NCBI RefSeq assembly: GCF_001612885.1
Contig: NZ_BDBH01000009.1
Location: 124,001-188,000, forward strand
Direction: 5' to 3'
DNA: 64,000 bases
Origin: Nocardia harenae NBRC 108248
Lineage (GTDB): Bacteria; Actinomycetota; Actinomycetes; Mycobacteriales; Mycobacteriaceae
Numbering within the stretch: position 1 is the first letter of the stretch; each line of letters begins with the position of its first letter. Of the stretch, positions 42,946-51,717 are shown one piece after another. The notes below the pieces were generated by a model that was not told the origin of the DNA, made no database searches, and saw only the letters and a program-made list of their open reading frames with translations. The position numbers were made by a program, and so were the translations under genes.

Positions 42946-44217
42946 TCAGGCGTCGAAGAGGACGGGCAGGTGATTGGGCGAGCGCAGCCCGATGCCGCGC
43001 ACGACCGGCTCCGGATCGGCGGCGGGGTCCAGACGCAGGTTGGGCAGCCGATCCAGCAGGGTGTCGACGGCGATGCGCATCTCCAGCTTGGCGAGATGGG
43101 TGCCGAGGCAGCTGTGCGCTCCCCAGGCGAAGGCGATGTGCGGCTTGCGGATCCGGTGGATGTCGAACTCGTGGGGGTTGTCCCAACGCTGCGGATCGCG
43201 GTTGGCCACCCCGAGCGCGCATTCCACGATGGTGCCCGCGGCGATCGGGGTGCCCGCGATCTCGGCGTCGTCGAGCGCGATCCGGTTGATCGAGGTCAGC
43301 GGCGGCTCCCAGCGCAGCCCCTCCTCCATCGCGCTGGACAGCAGTTGACGTTCGGCGGTCACCGCGGCGAGTTGTTCGGGATGGCGCAGCAGGCCGAGCA
43401 GCAGACTGCCGGTGGAACGGAAGGTGGTCTCCCCGCCCGCCGGCAGGAGCAGCCGCACGAACGAGATGATGTCCACGTTGCTCAGCCGCTTGCCCTCCAG
43501 TTCGGCGGTGGCCAGGACGCTGATCATGTCGTTGCCCGGATTGTCCCGGCGGGCGTCGACGATCGGATCGAGATAGTCGTTGAGCGCCTTGGACGCGGCG
43601 ATGGCCCGGTCGTAGTCGTAGAAGACCGTGATCGTCTCGGCCGCCCACGTGTGGAACTTCTCGATATCGCCGGTCGGCAGGTCGAGCAGCTCGGTGATGA
43701 TGTAGACCGGGAACATCAGCGTGAACTCGCGCGACAGTTCGACGCTGCCGCGCTCCACGAATCGGTCGATCAGCCCGTCGATGACCGGCCGGATCACCGT
43801 GTCTTCCCACTGGCTCAACGATTTTCGCGTGAAAGCCTGCGAGATCAGCCCGCGGTGCACGCGATGCTCCTCGCCGTCCATGCCGATGATGGTGTGACCC
43901 CACACCTGCCCGATCGTCCGGTCCCAGATGGTGGAGGACATCGCCGGATGCGACAGCGTCTGCTGCGCCGCCTCGAAACTCAGCGCGCAGGCCCACGGTA
44001 CGTCCTGGTAGGCGTCGATCCGGCGATAGTCCGCCGACTCCAGCAGGTTCGCCTGGGTCGTCTGGTGGACCGCCGCGCGGGTGCGTGCCTCCACCAGCGG
44101 GCCGTACAGATCGACGACCCGGAACCGCGGGCTGTCCGCCAGGGCGAGCCTGGCGAAGCCCTCGTCATCGGTGGTGCGGACGAAGGTCCGCAGGTCATGG
44201 TTCACAGTCGTGTTCAT
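42946..44217 (-). CDS. Cytochrome P450
   Basis: A 423-residue bacterial class I P450. The haem-ligand motif is FAWGAHSCLGTHLAKLE with Cys370, the I-helix oxygen-binding motif is LLPAGGETTFR, and the K-helix ExxR is EEGLRWEP. Membrane anchor absent, as usual in bacteria. It lies between the aldehyde dehydrogenase and its ferredoxin, with GGAG upstream of ATG 44217. It may hydroxylate the imported substrate to an alcohol that the operon then oxidises to an acid; the substrate cannot be deduced. Confidence 0.94.
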   Translation of the reverse strand: MNTTVNHDLRTFVRTTDDEGFARLALADSPRFRVVDLYGPLVEARTRAAVHQTTQANLLESADYRRIDAYQDVPWACALSFEAAQQTLSHPAMSSTIWDRTIGQVWGHTIIGMDGEEHRVHRGLISQAFTRKSLSQWEDTVIRPVIDGLIDRFVERGSVELSREFTLMFPVYIITELLDLPTGDIEKFHTWAAETITVFYDYDRAIAASKALNDYLDPIVDARRDNPGNDMISVLATAELEGKRLSNVDIISFVRLLLPAGGETTFRSTGSLLLGLLRHPEQLAAVTAERQLLSSAMEEGLRWEPPLTSINRIALDDAEIAGTPIAAGTIVECALGVANRDPQRWDNPHEFDIHRIRKPHIAFAWGAHSCLGTHLAKLEMRIAVDTLLDRLPNLRLDPAADPEPVVRGIGLRSPNHLPVLFDA

Positions 44218-44245
44218 GGTGCTCCAGGGGCTGGGTCGGTGGCGT

Positions 44246-45736
44246 TCAGCCGGCGTGAAATTGGATGGTCTTCGTCTCGCAGTACTCGAACAGGGCCTCG
44301 GCGCCGAGCTCCCGTCCCAGCCCGGACCTCTTGTAACCGCCGAACGGCGCGGCGGGATTCATCCCGCCCGTGCCGCCGTTGATGGAGACGTTGCCGGTGC
44401 GCAGTTCGCGGGCGATGCGGAAGGCCTCCGCCGGATCGGCACTCCACACCGACCCGGACAACCCGTATCGCGAGTCGTTGGCGATCCGGATGGCGTCGTC
44501 GTCGGTGTCGAACGGGATCACCACACCGACCGGCCCGAAGATCTCGTCCTGGGCGACATCCATCTCGTTGCGCACCTCGGTCAGCACCGTCGGCGCGTAC
44601 CAGAAGCCGCGGTCGAATCCGTCGGGGCGCCGCCCCCCGGCCGCGATCGTCGCGCCCTCGCGCACCGCCTGTGCCACGTAGCGTTCGGCGCGTTCGACCT
44701 GGGCGGGCCGGATCAGCGGCCCCACGATCGTCGCCGGATCGCTCGGATCGCCGATCGGAATGCCCGCGATGGCGGCGCAGAGCCGCTCGACGTACTCGTC
44801 GTGCAGCGAGCGGTGGATCAGGTGTCGTGTCCACAGCCCGCAGCCCTGACCGGAGAACAGGGTCAGTTCCACCGCGCCGCGGCGGGCGACCGCCTCGAGA
44901 TCGGCATCCGCGCGGACGATCATCGCCGACTTTCCGCCGAGTTCGAGCAGGACGTGCTTGACGGTACCGGCGGCTTGGGCCATGACGACGGACCCGACGG
45001 CGTCGGACCCGGTGAAGGTCACCATGTCCACCCGGGGATCGGTGGTCAGCCGCTCGCCGACGTCACGCCCGCCCGGGACCACGTTGAGGATGCCGGGCGG
45101 CAGCTCGGCCGCCTGGGCGGCGGCCGCGAGCACGAGGGCCTCGAGGGGCGTGAACTCCGAGGGTTTCAGCACGACCGTGCACCCCGCCGCGAGGGCCGGA
45201 GCGACCTTCATGACATTGAGGAAGAACGGCGCGTTGAACGGGGTGATGGCGCCGACGACGCCGCGCGGCTGCCGCTGCACGACACCCGCGCCCAGGATGC
45301 GACCACCGGATCTGTTCGGGAACAGCGTGGTGGGCAGTGGCGTGAGCGGGTCGAAGGCCTCGGCGAGGCCGATGAAGTACTCCAGTTGCTGTAGCGGGAC
45401 CTCCACCTGGGTCGCCCGCGCGATCGACACCGGCATGCCCACCTCGGCGACGGCCAGGTCACCGATATCGTCGGCCCAGTCGCGCAGGACACTCAGCAAT
45501 CGCCGAAGGTGCCGTGCGCGCTCGGGGCCCGACATGCGCGGCCACGGGCCACGGTCGAAGGCCTCGCGTGCCACCCCGATCGCGGCGTCGGCGTCGGCGT
45601 CGCAGCCGAACGGCGCCTCCGCCACCGACGCCCCGGTGGCGGGGTTGATCACCGTCGTGGTGGTGGAGTTCTTCGGAGCCCGCCATTCGCCTCCGATGAA
45701 GAGGCCGGAGTAGACCGACCTGTCCAGCTGTGCCAC
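44246..45736 (-). CDS. Aldehyde dehydrogenase
   Basis: A 496-residue NAD(P)-dependent aldehyde dehydrogenase. General base Glu265 is in LLELGGKS, nucleophile Cys299 in SGQGCG, and Asn169 in ITPFNAPFF. Length is normal. The GTG start has a strong AAAGGAGG nine bases upstream, and it is the first gene of the minus-strand operon that includes P450, ferredoxin and thiolase. The likely job is oxidation of a P450-derived aldehyde to the acid that is then activated with CoA. Confidence 0.94.
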   Translation of the reverse strand: MAQLDRSVYSGLFIGGEWRAPKNSTTTTVINPATGASVAEAPFGCDADADAAIGVAREAFDRGPWPRMSGPERARHLRRLLSVLRDWADDIGDLAVAEVGMPVSIARATQVEVPLQQLEYFIGLAEAFDPLTPLPTTLFPNRSGGRILGAGVVQRQPRGVVGAITPFNAPFFLNVMKVAPALAAGCTVVLKPSEFTPLEALVLAAAAQAAELPPGILNVVPGGRDVGERLTTDPRVDMVTFTGSDAVGSVVMAQAAGTVKHVLLELGGKSAMIVRADADLEAVARRGAVELTLFSGQGCGLWTRHLIHRSLHDEYVERLCAAIAGIPIGDPSDPATIVGPLIRPAQVERAERYVAQAVREGATIAAGGRRPDGFDRGFWYAPTVLTEVRNEMDVAQDEIFGPVGVVIPFDTDDDAIRIANDSRYGLSGSVWSADPAEAFRIARELRTGNVSINGGTGGMNPAAPFGGYKRSGLGRELGAEALFEYCETKTIQFHAG

Positions 45737-45827
45737 GCTTGCGCCTCCTTTGTGGCTGCGGTGTCCGGGGTCGACGCGCTGGGTCCCGGCTGTCTCGCGA
45801 AACCCCGGACCGAAGAGCGTTCATCCT

Positions 45828-45842
45828 ATTAATCTAAAGGAA
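45828..45842. promoter_or_regulatory. Candidate operator half-site
   Basis: ATTAATCTAAAGGAA shares the left half of the island motif (TTAATCTA) but not the right. It lies 92 bases before the aldehyde dehydrogenase start. Confidence 0.4.
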
Positions 45843-45879
45843 CTACGACACTTGTACCCCACTTCGGGTATGAATATAG

Positions 45880-45894
45880 TTAATATAGATAAAC
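45880..45894. promoter_or_regulatory. Candidate operator in the divergent ALDH / enoyl-CoA hydratase region
   Basis: TTAATATAGATAAAC matches the site at 41472 in all but one base. It is placed between two divergent operons and could control both. Confidence 0.65.
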
Positions 45895-45937
45895 ACCTGC
45901 CGGTTGTCCGATCGGCCGGTGGACCGGAGAGGAATCC

Positions 45938-46099
45938 ATGTCGATCGCGATCACTCGGGAGCAGCGGGCTCCGAGGGGCACCGCCCGCGGCCGCGCGGGG
46001 AGGAACGGGCCGCTGCGGACGCGGGTGTCCCAGGGCGGTTCGGCCGCGCGGAACCCGACCGATCGGCGGCCGCCGTCGAGCGCGCCGAGCGGCTGCTGA
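45938..46099 (+). pseudogene. Possible remnant of an acyl-CoA dehydrogenase N-terminus
   Basis: ATG 45938 has a good ribosome site (GGAGAGG) and begins MSIAITREQRA, which is how many actinobacterial acyl-CoA dehydrogenases begin; the frame then turns into Arg/Pro-rich nonsense and stops after 53 codons. Either a frameshifted relic or a short leader peptide. The 424-base divergent region around it otherwise holds the two operators. Confidence 0.3.
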
Positions 46100-46160
46100 G
46101 CATGGCTCGCGTCCCGCTGAGAGGGCTGTCGTGACAACAGGTTCGAATAATGGAGGTTCC

Positions 46161-46934
46161 GTGCCGGACCCACTGGTCCTCACCGAGATCGTCGACGGTG
46201 TAGGGGTTCTGTCCTTCAATCGTCCGGATCGCCACAACGCGATCTCCGACGAGCTGCACGATCAGTGGGGCCACGCGCTGACGACGTTGCTCGACGACGA
46301 CAAGGTTCGTTGCGTGCTGCTGCGCGGGGAGGGGCGCTCGTTCTGCTCGGGCCGTGACACCGCCCAGCTCGGTTACCGCGCGAACGACGAGGACGATTAC
46401 AGCTTCGTCCGTCGCCACCAGCAATTGCGGCTGCGCACCCTCGACGCGCGCCAGCCGATCGTCGCGGCCGTGCGTGGATATGCGCTGGGGGGCGGATTCG
46501 AGATCGCGCTCTCCGCCGATATCCGCGTTATCGCCGATGATGCCGTGTTCGCCCTGCCGGAAGTCGGATTGGGCCTGGTGCCCGACACCGGCGGCACTCA
46601 GCTGCTGACCAGGCTGGTCGGTCCCGCGCGGGCCAAGTATCTGATTCTGAGCAGTGCTCGCATCGATGCCGCGAAGGCGGTGAGCTGGGGTCTCGCCGAG
46701 GACGTGGTATCGAGCGAGGAACTCGACTCCCGCGCGATGGAGCTGTGCAGCCGCATTGCCGCGCAGCCCCGGCTCGCCGTGTCGATGGCCAAACAGTTGG
46801 TCGACGACCCCGACGCGGGCCGGATCCGCCGGGGGATCGGACATGAACTGATCGCACAGACCGCGCTGTTCTCGTCCGACGAATACCGCACGCAACAGGC
46901 CGAACGCAGTCGGATCGAGTCCAGGAAGGCATAA
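46161..46934 (+). CDS. Enoyl-CoA hydratase/isomerase family protein
   Basis: A 257-residue crotonase-fold protein. The oxyanion-hole segments are SFCSGRDTAQL and GYALGGGFEIALSADI; both catalytic glutamates of true hydratases are present (in GGGFEIA and LPEVGLGLVP). GTG 46161 follows GGAGG by five bases. First gene of the plus-strand operon that runs to 53753. Its job would be hydration of an enoyl-CoA during beta-oxidation. Confidence 0.92.
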   Translation: MPDPLVLTEIVDGVGVLSFNRPDRHNAISDELHDQWGHALTTLLDDDKVRCVLLRGEGRSFCSGRDTAQLGYRANDEDDYSFVRRHQQLRLRTLDARQPIVAAVRGYALGGGFEIALSADIRVIADDAVFALPEVGLGLVPDTGGTQLLTRLVGPARAKYLILSSARIDAAKAVSWGLAEDVVSSEELDSRAMELCSRIAAQPRLAVSMAKQLVDDPDAGRIRRGIGHELIAQTALFSSDEYRTQQAERSRIESRKA

Positions 46935-46938
46935 CACG

Positions 46939-47796
46939 ATGGCTCTCCCCATCCCCCCGCCCGTCGGGACCGCGATGCTGCCCCCCGATACCTTCGCCGG
47001 CCAGGTCGCGCTGGTGACGGGCGGCGGCACCGGCCTCGGGAAGGCGATGGCGGTCGAATTCGCCCGGCTGGGCGCGCGCGTCGCGATCGCCAGCCGCAAG
47101 CCGGATCACCGCGAGGCCGGCTGCGCGGCCATCGCGGCGGCGGGCACACCCGGAGTCGGCGTCGAGGTCGACATCCGCGATCCGGACGCTGTCACGCGAC
47201 TGTTCACGACGGTGGAAGCCGAACTGGGCCCGGTCGACATCCTGGTGAACAACGCGGCGGGTAATTTCCCCGTCGCCGCGGAGCGTATGTCGTCGCGTGC
47301 CTGGACCTCGGTGATCGATATCGTGCTGAACGGTACCTATCTGTGCAGTGCCGAGTTCGCGCGCCGCGCGATCGAGCGCGGCGCGGGCGGTGCGATCCTG
47401 AACATCGGCGCGACCTATGCCTGGACCGGTGGCCCGGGGACCTCGCATTCGGCGGCCGCCAAGGCCGCGGTCACCAACCTCACCCAGTCGCACGCGGTCG
47501 AATGGGCGCCGCACGGGATCCGCGTGAACTGCCTCGCGCCCGGCAAGTTCCCGCACGGCGATCTGCCCGAGCAACTGCTGGCATTGCAGGATCCGGAAGC
47601 CGACGCCCGCCGGATCCCGGCCGGCCGAGTGGGCGAGCCGCACGAACTCGGCTGGGCCGCGACGTACCTGTGCTCGCCTTTCGCGTCGTACCTGACGGGG
47701 CACACTCTGGTGCTCGACGGGGCGAACTGGCTGCGCAGGGGCCTCGTCATGCCCGAATTCGTACCGGTCGCCGACCAGTTGCGCGAGATGCGCTGA
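46939..47796 (+). CDS. Short-chain dehydrogenase, 2,4-dienoyl-CoA reductase-like
   Basis: A 285-residue SDR starting five bases after the hydratase gene. Cofactor motif TGGGTGLGKAMA, then VNNAAGNFPVAAERMS. The NNAAGNF form and the absence of a normal YxxxK (the region reads SHSAAAKAAV with Lys but no Tyr) are both features of peroxisomal-type 2,4-dienoyl-CoA reductases. It would reduce conjugated dienoyl-CoA intermediates, useful for an unsaturated substrate. Confidence 0.85.
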   Translation: MALPIPPPVGTAMLPPDTFAGQVALVTGGGTGLGKAMAVEFARLGARVAIASRKPDHREAGCAAIAAAGTPGVGVEVDIRDPDAVTRLFTTVEAELGPVDILVNNAAGNFPVAAERMSSRAWTSVIDIVLNGTYLCSAEFARRAIERGAGGAILNIGATYAWTGGPGTSHSAAAKAAVTNLTQSHAVEWAPHGIRVNCLAPGKFPHGDLPEQLLALQDPEADARRIPAGRVGEPHELGWAATYLCSPFASYLTGHTLVLDGANWLRRGLVMPEFVPVADQLREMR

Positions 47797-47869
47797 CGCT
47801 GCGGCGGGTCGTACGACAGATGATCACTTCCCACGCCGGCTCAGTGCCGCGCCAGCCAGAGGAGTAACC

Positions 47870-48997
47870 GTGGCAACCGTTTACCATGGGCGACCCATCG
47901 AGCCGTATCGGCTCGGCGTGCTCATCGATCTTCCCGAACACCCCGGCCTGAGCGATTGCTGGCCCGACGCGGTGCGGCTGGCGTGTGCGGACGCCAAGGC
48001 GCGAGGGCTGCTCGAACGCGACGTCGAGTTGGTGGTTCGCGAGGTCTACGCCCAGCCGTGGGCATCGGCGCACGGCCTGATCAAAACCTACCGTGACCTC
48101 GTGGAGAACGAGGGAGTGCTGGGCGTGATCGGGCCCTACACCTCCGACAACTGTCTGGCGCTGCTGCCCGAGATCGAACGACTGCAGGTGCCGACCGCGA
48201 CGATCTGCGGATCGATCCGCTTTCGCGGCGAGTACGCCTACGCCTTCGCCAACGGCGGTCTGGCCGACGAACCGGGCGTGATCGCGGCGTGGCTGCAAGC
48301 GAACGGACATCGTCGGGTGGCCGTCCTGCGCGAGCGCACGCAGATCGGTGAGGAATACGCGGAGTTCTTCCGCTACGAACTGCAAACCCGCGATCTCGTC
48401 ATCACCGCCGAGCCACCGGTCTATCCGGCGACCAGCGTCGAGGAATTGGTCGCGGCGCTCGGCGTCTGCCGCGCGTCCGAGCCCGACGCGCTGGTGTACC
48501 TGGGCCTGGGCGGGGTGAACCAATGGGTGCGCCCCGCGCTGGAACAGATCGGGTGGGACCCGCCGCGCATCCAGACCACCGCCTTCGTCAGCGCTACCTT
48601 CAGTGCCGAGCGCGCCCGGCGGCTGGAGGGATGGGTGGGGGTGGACCAGTACGACGAGCGCAACAAGGTCTTCGCGGCGGTACGCGAGCGGTTCGCCAAG
48701 CGATTCGGCTACGACTACGCGACCTCCGGGCTTTCCACCGGCTACGACATCGGCCACGCGTTCGCCCTGGCGCTGGGGCGAATGCGCTACGTCACTCCGA
48801 CCGCGCTACGCGACGCGCTGGATACGCTGCGCCGGGTACCGGCGTGCACCGGCGGGCCCGGCACGATCATCACCCTCGGTCCCTCCGATCACCGGGCCTA
48901 CAAGGGCGCGGACTTCCTGATACTGCGACGAGCCCACGATGGCACCACCTCGTTCGAAGGCGTCGCCCCCGTCGAGCCGTGGGAGCAGCCGTCATGA
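47870..48997 (+). CDS. Type I periplasmic-binding-fold protein (LivK-like) without signal peptide
   Basis: A 375-residue protein with the two-lobed leucine-binding-protein fold: IGPYTSDNCLALLPEIERLQ, split here as IGPYTSDNCLALL, is the canonical ligand-loop segment. From GTG 47870 (preceded by AGAGGAG) there is no signal peptide and no lipobox, and no ABC permease or ATPase genes are near, so it is probably cytoplasmic and may act as a ligand sensor or carrier, like amide-sensor AmiC. Its stop overlaps the fusion gene by ATGA. Confidence 0.82.
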   Translation: MATVYHGRPIEPYRLGVLIDLPEHPGLSDCWPDAVRLACADAKARGLLERDVELVVREVYAQPWASAHGLIKTYRDLVENEGVLGVIGPYTSDNCLALLPEIERLQVPTATICGSIRFRGEYAYAFANGGLADEPGVIAAWLQANGHRRVAVLRERTQIGEEYAEFFRYELQTRDLVITAEPPVYPATSVEELVAALGVCRASEPDALVYLGLGGVNQWVRPALEQIGWDPPRIQTTAFVSATFSAERARRLEGWVGVDQYDERNKVFAAVRERFAKRFGYDYATSGLSTGYDIGHAFALALGRMRYVTPTALRDALDTLRRVPACTGGPGTIITLGPSDHRAYKGADFLILRRAHDGTTSFEGVAPVEPWEQPS

Positions 48998-51669
48998 GAA
49001 TCCTCGTCACCGGCGCCAGCGGCGTGTTCGGCCGCGGCATCGCCGCCCAGCTTCGTTCCGCGGGGCACGATGTCGTCGGCCTGGCCCGGCATCGACCACG
49101 GAACTGGTTCTCCGACAGTGATTTCGTCGAGTCCGACATCCGCGACGCGGACAGCGTGTCCAAGGCGGTGACGGGCGCGGAGGCTGTCGCGCACTGCGCG
49201 TGGGTCGTCAATTCCAACCCCGACGAGAAGCTGACCCGCGAGATCAACATCGGCGGCACCGAGAATGTCCTGGAGGCGATGGACCGGGCCGGAACTCGCC
49301 GGATCGTGTTCGCTTCCTCGGTGCTCGCCTACGGCGCTCGGCCTCCCGGGGAGGGGCATCTCACCGAGGCGGACGCCCTCGCACCCGCGCCGGACCACTT
49401 CTACGCCTTCCACAAAGCGCACGTCGAAACTCTGCTGGCCGCCTCGGGCAAGGAGTGGGTGGCCATCCGGCCGGGAATCGTGGTCGGCCGCGACGTCGAC
49501 AACACGATCATGCGTCTCCTGGGTTCGCCCGCGTTTCCCGATGTCGAGGGCTCGGCCGATCGGCCGTTGCAGATCGTGCACACCGACGATGTACACCGGG
49601 TGTTCGTCCGAGCGGTGCTCGGCACCGAGACGGGGCCGGTCAACCTGGCCGCCGCGGGCGAACCGACGATACGCGACATCACCGCCAAACTCGGCCGCCC
49701 GTTGTTCCCCGCCCGCAAGCGCGTGATCGATGCCGGTCTGGGCGTGCTGTACCGGCACGAACTGGTCGAAGCCTCGCCGGTGGAATTCGAACTGCTGCTG
49801 AACTTCCCCATCATGGACACCGGTCGTCTCGTGCACGAGTGGGGGTACACCCCGGCGTGGAACGCCGAGGAGTGCCTCGACGATTTCGCGCTCGCGGTCC
49901 GTGGCCGAATCGGGATGGGCAAGAAGGTCTTCACGCTGCCCTGGCGAATGCCCCTGGTCCAGCAGATCCCCGTGGTCGACGAGGCTCCCGCCGACGGCGC
50001 CGAGATGCGGGCGGCCGGTCCCGACGGTCTCAACGGCGAATTCGACACGCCGATCGATCCGCGATTCCCGACCTTCGTCGCCACCAATCTGTCCGAGGCG
50101 TTGCCGGGGCCGTTCTCGCCCGCGGCCGCGTCGGCCACCGTCCGTGGGTTGCGCGCGGGCGGAGTCTCGATCGCCGAGCGGTTGCGGCTGCCCGGCGTCA
50201 TCGGGCGGGAGATCGCGGCCCGCTCGATCGGCGTCTTCGGGCACCGGGTCTACGGCGGTGTCACCTCGGTCTACTACATGGCCACGTCGATGCCGGGCAC
50301 CGACCCCGACAGTCTCACCGATCAGTTCTTCGGCCGCGAGCTGGGGGATACCCCGGTTTTCGGCCCGGAGCGTCCGCCGCAGCAGACCGTCGGACCGGTG
50401 CGCCGGATCGGTGACGTTATCGCCGTGGGGCTGACCGGTGCCGGGTTGCTGGCGGGGTCCGCCGCGGAGTCGCGCGCCTACGTCGGCGACATCGACCGGC
50501 TGGAGCGGCTGTTGCCCGCCGATCTCGCCGAGCTGGCCGACAATCGGCTGGAGAGCCTGCTGCGGCTCGCTCGGGATCTGGTGGTGCACGGCTGGGTGCT
50601 CTCGGCGTGGGCGGCGATGTTGTGCGCGGCTACCGGGAACGCCGCGCAGCGGTTCGGCGGCGAGCTGCCGACACCGGGCCGTGAGGTCGCCAGCGGCCGG
50701 GCGCTGGCCGCTCTGCGACGGCTGGCCGCGGTGGCGCGGGCGGACGACGCGGCGGCGAAGGCGCTCGCGGATGCCGATGATCCACTCGGCGCGGTGGCGC
50801 GAAGCGCGCCGGAGTTCCATCGCCGGATCATGGCCGAACTGGCCGAGGTGGGGCATCGGGGTCCGGCCGAATGCGAACTGCGCTCGGTCGCCTACGACGA
50901 CGATCCCGCCCTGTTCGCCCGCATGATCGCGAAGACAATGGCGCATCGGCCGACTGTCGTCGAGACACCGACCGCGCGGAGCAAGGGCTCGGTCGCGGGC
51001 AGGGTACTCGCTCGGCTCGCGGCCAGGCAGCTGCGCGATCGCGAGATCCGCCGCGACCGGGTGGTACGCGCGAACTGGATACTGCGCAGGCTCCTGCACG
51101 AGCACGGCGCCCGCCTGGTGGCCGGGGGCATCCTCGATCGGATCGATGATGTGTTCTTCTTCCAGGTCGATGAGCTGGAGGCCTTGCCCGGCGACGCGCG
51201 GGCGGTGGTCGGGCGCAGGCGCGCGGAATTCGAGCGGTTGACACAGGCCCGCCCTCCGCAGGCGTTCAGCCGGTCGTGGACCTCGACCTCGGCCGCTGCC
51301 CCGTTGCGTTCCGGCGAAACCATGCGGGGCCTCGGCGTCGGCGGCGGCCTGGTCACCGGCCGGGTTCGGATCGTGGATCAGCACACCATCGACGCGCTCG
51401 AGCCCGGTGAGGTGCTCGTCGCCGAAGTCACCGACGTCGGCTACACCCCGGCTTTCGCCTACGCCGCGGCGGTGGTCACGAATCTGGGCGGGCCGATGTC
51501 GCACGCCGCCATCGTCGCCCGTGAATTCGGTGTCACCTGCGTCGTGGACGCCCGCGACGCGACCCGCCGGCTGCCAGCGGGCGCCCTGGTGCAGGTCGAC
51601 GGCTCGACCGGCGCCATCACTGTGTTGGCCGGGGCAGACGATGAGACGGATACCGCTGTCCCGCACTGA
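48994..51669 (+). CDS. SDR fused to rifampicin-phosphotransferase-like and PEP-utiliser His domains (second copy)
   Basis: An 891-residue paralogue of the protein at 38816, with the same order: SDR (1-305; GASGVFG and Y137-x3-K141, YAFHK), a helical middle domain starting with NLSEALPGPFSP, with EVGHRG and DDVFFFQVDE, and the phosphohistidine domain with GGPMSHAAIVAREFGVTCV (His837). Again no ATP-grasp. It is translationally coupled to the binding protein (ATGA overlap), which suggests a joint function, and is followed by the AttH-like pair. Possible roles: a phosphotransfer enzyme fed by another protein, or a dehydratase working by phosphorylation of a hydroxyl. Confidence 0.85.
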   Translation: MRILVTGASGVFGRGIAAQLRSAGHDVVGLARHRPRNWFSDSDFVESDIRDADSVSKAVTGAEAVAHCAWVVNSNPDEKLTREINIGGTENVLEAMDRAGTRRIVFASSVLAYGARPPGEGHLTEADALAPAPDHFYAFHKAHVETLLAASGKEWVAIRPGIVVGRDVDNTIMRLLGSPAFPDVEGSADRPLQIVHTDDVHRVFVRAVLGTETGPVNLAAAGEPTIRDITAKLGRPLFPARKRVIDAGLGVLYRHELVEASPVEFELLLNFPIMDTGRLVHEWGYTPAWNAEECLDDFALAVRGRIGMGKKVFTLPWRMPLVQQIPVVDEAPADGAEMRAAGPDGLNGEFDTPIDPRFPTFVATNLSEALPGPFSPAAASATVRGLRAGGVSIAERLRLPGVIGREIAARSIGVFGHRVYGGVTSVYYMATSMPGTDPDSLTDQFFGRELGDTPVFGPERPPQQTVGPVRRIGDVIAVGLTGAGLLAGSAAESRAYVGDIDRLERLLPADLAELADNRLESLLRLARDLVVHGWVLSAWAAMLCAATGNAAQRFGGELPTPGREVASGRALAALRRLAAVARADDAAAKALADADDPLGAVARSAPEFHRRIMAELAEVGHRGPAECELRSVAYDDDPALFARMIAKTMAHRPTVVETPTARSKGSVAGRVLARLAARQLRDREIRRDRVVRANWILRRLLHEHGARLVAGGILDRIDDVFFFQVDELEALPGDARAVVGRRRAEFERLTQARPPQAFSRSWTSTSAAAPLRSGETMRGLGVGGGLVTGRVRIVDQHTIDALEPGEVLVAEVTDVGYTPAFAYAAAVVTNLGGPMSHAAIVAREFGVTCVVDARDATRRLPAGALVQVDGSTGAITVLAGADDETDTAVPH

Positions 51670-51717
51670 TTTCGGGTCTTCGCATCGCGACAAATCGGAC
51701 GGAAATGAGAGATCTTC

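Noticed and set aside
48898..51693. Long open frame of 931 codons on the minus strand
   Set aside because: It is the antisense shadow of the SDR fusion gene; the translation is Arg/His/Gly-rich with no known domain, as GC-rich third positions generate everywhere in this window.
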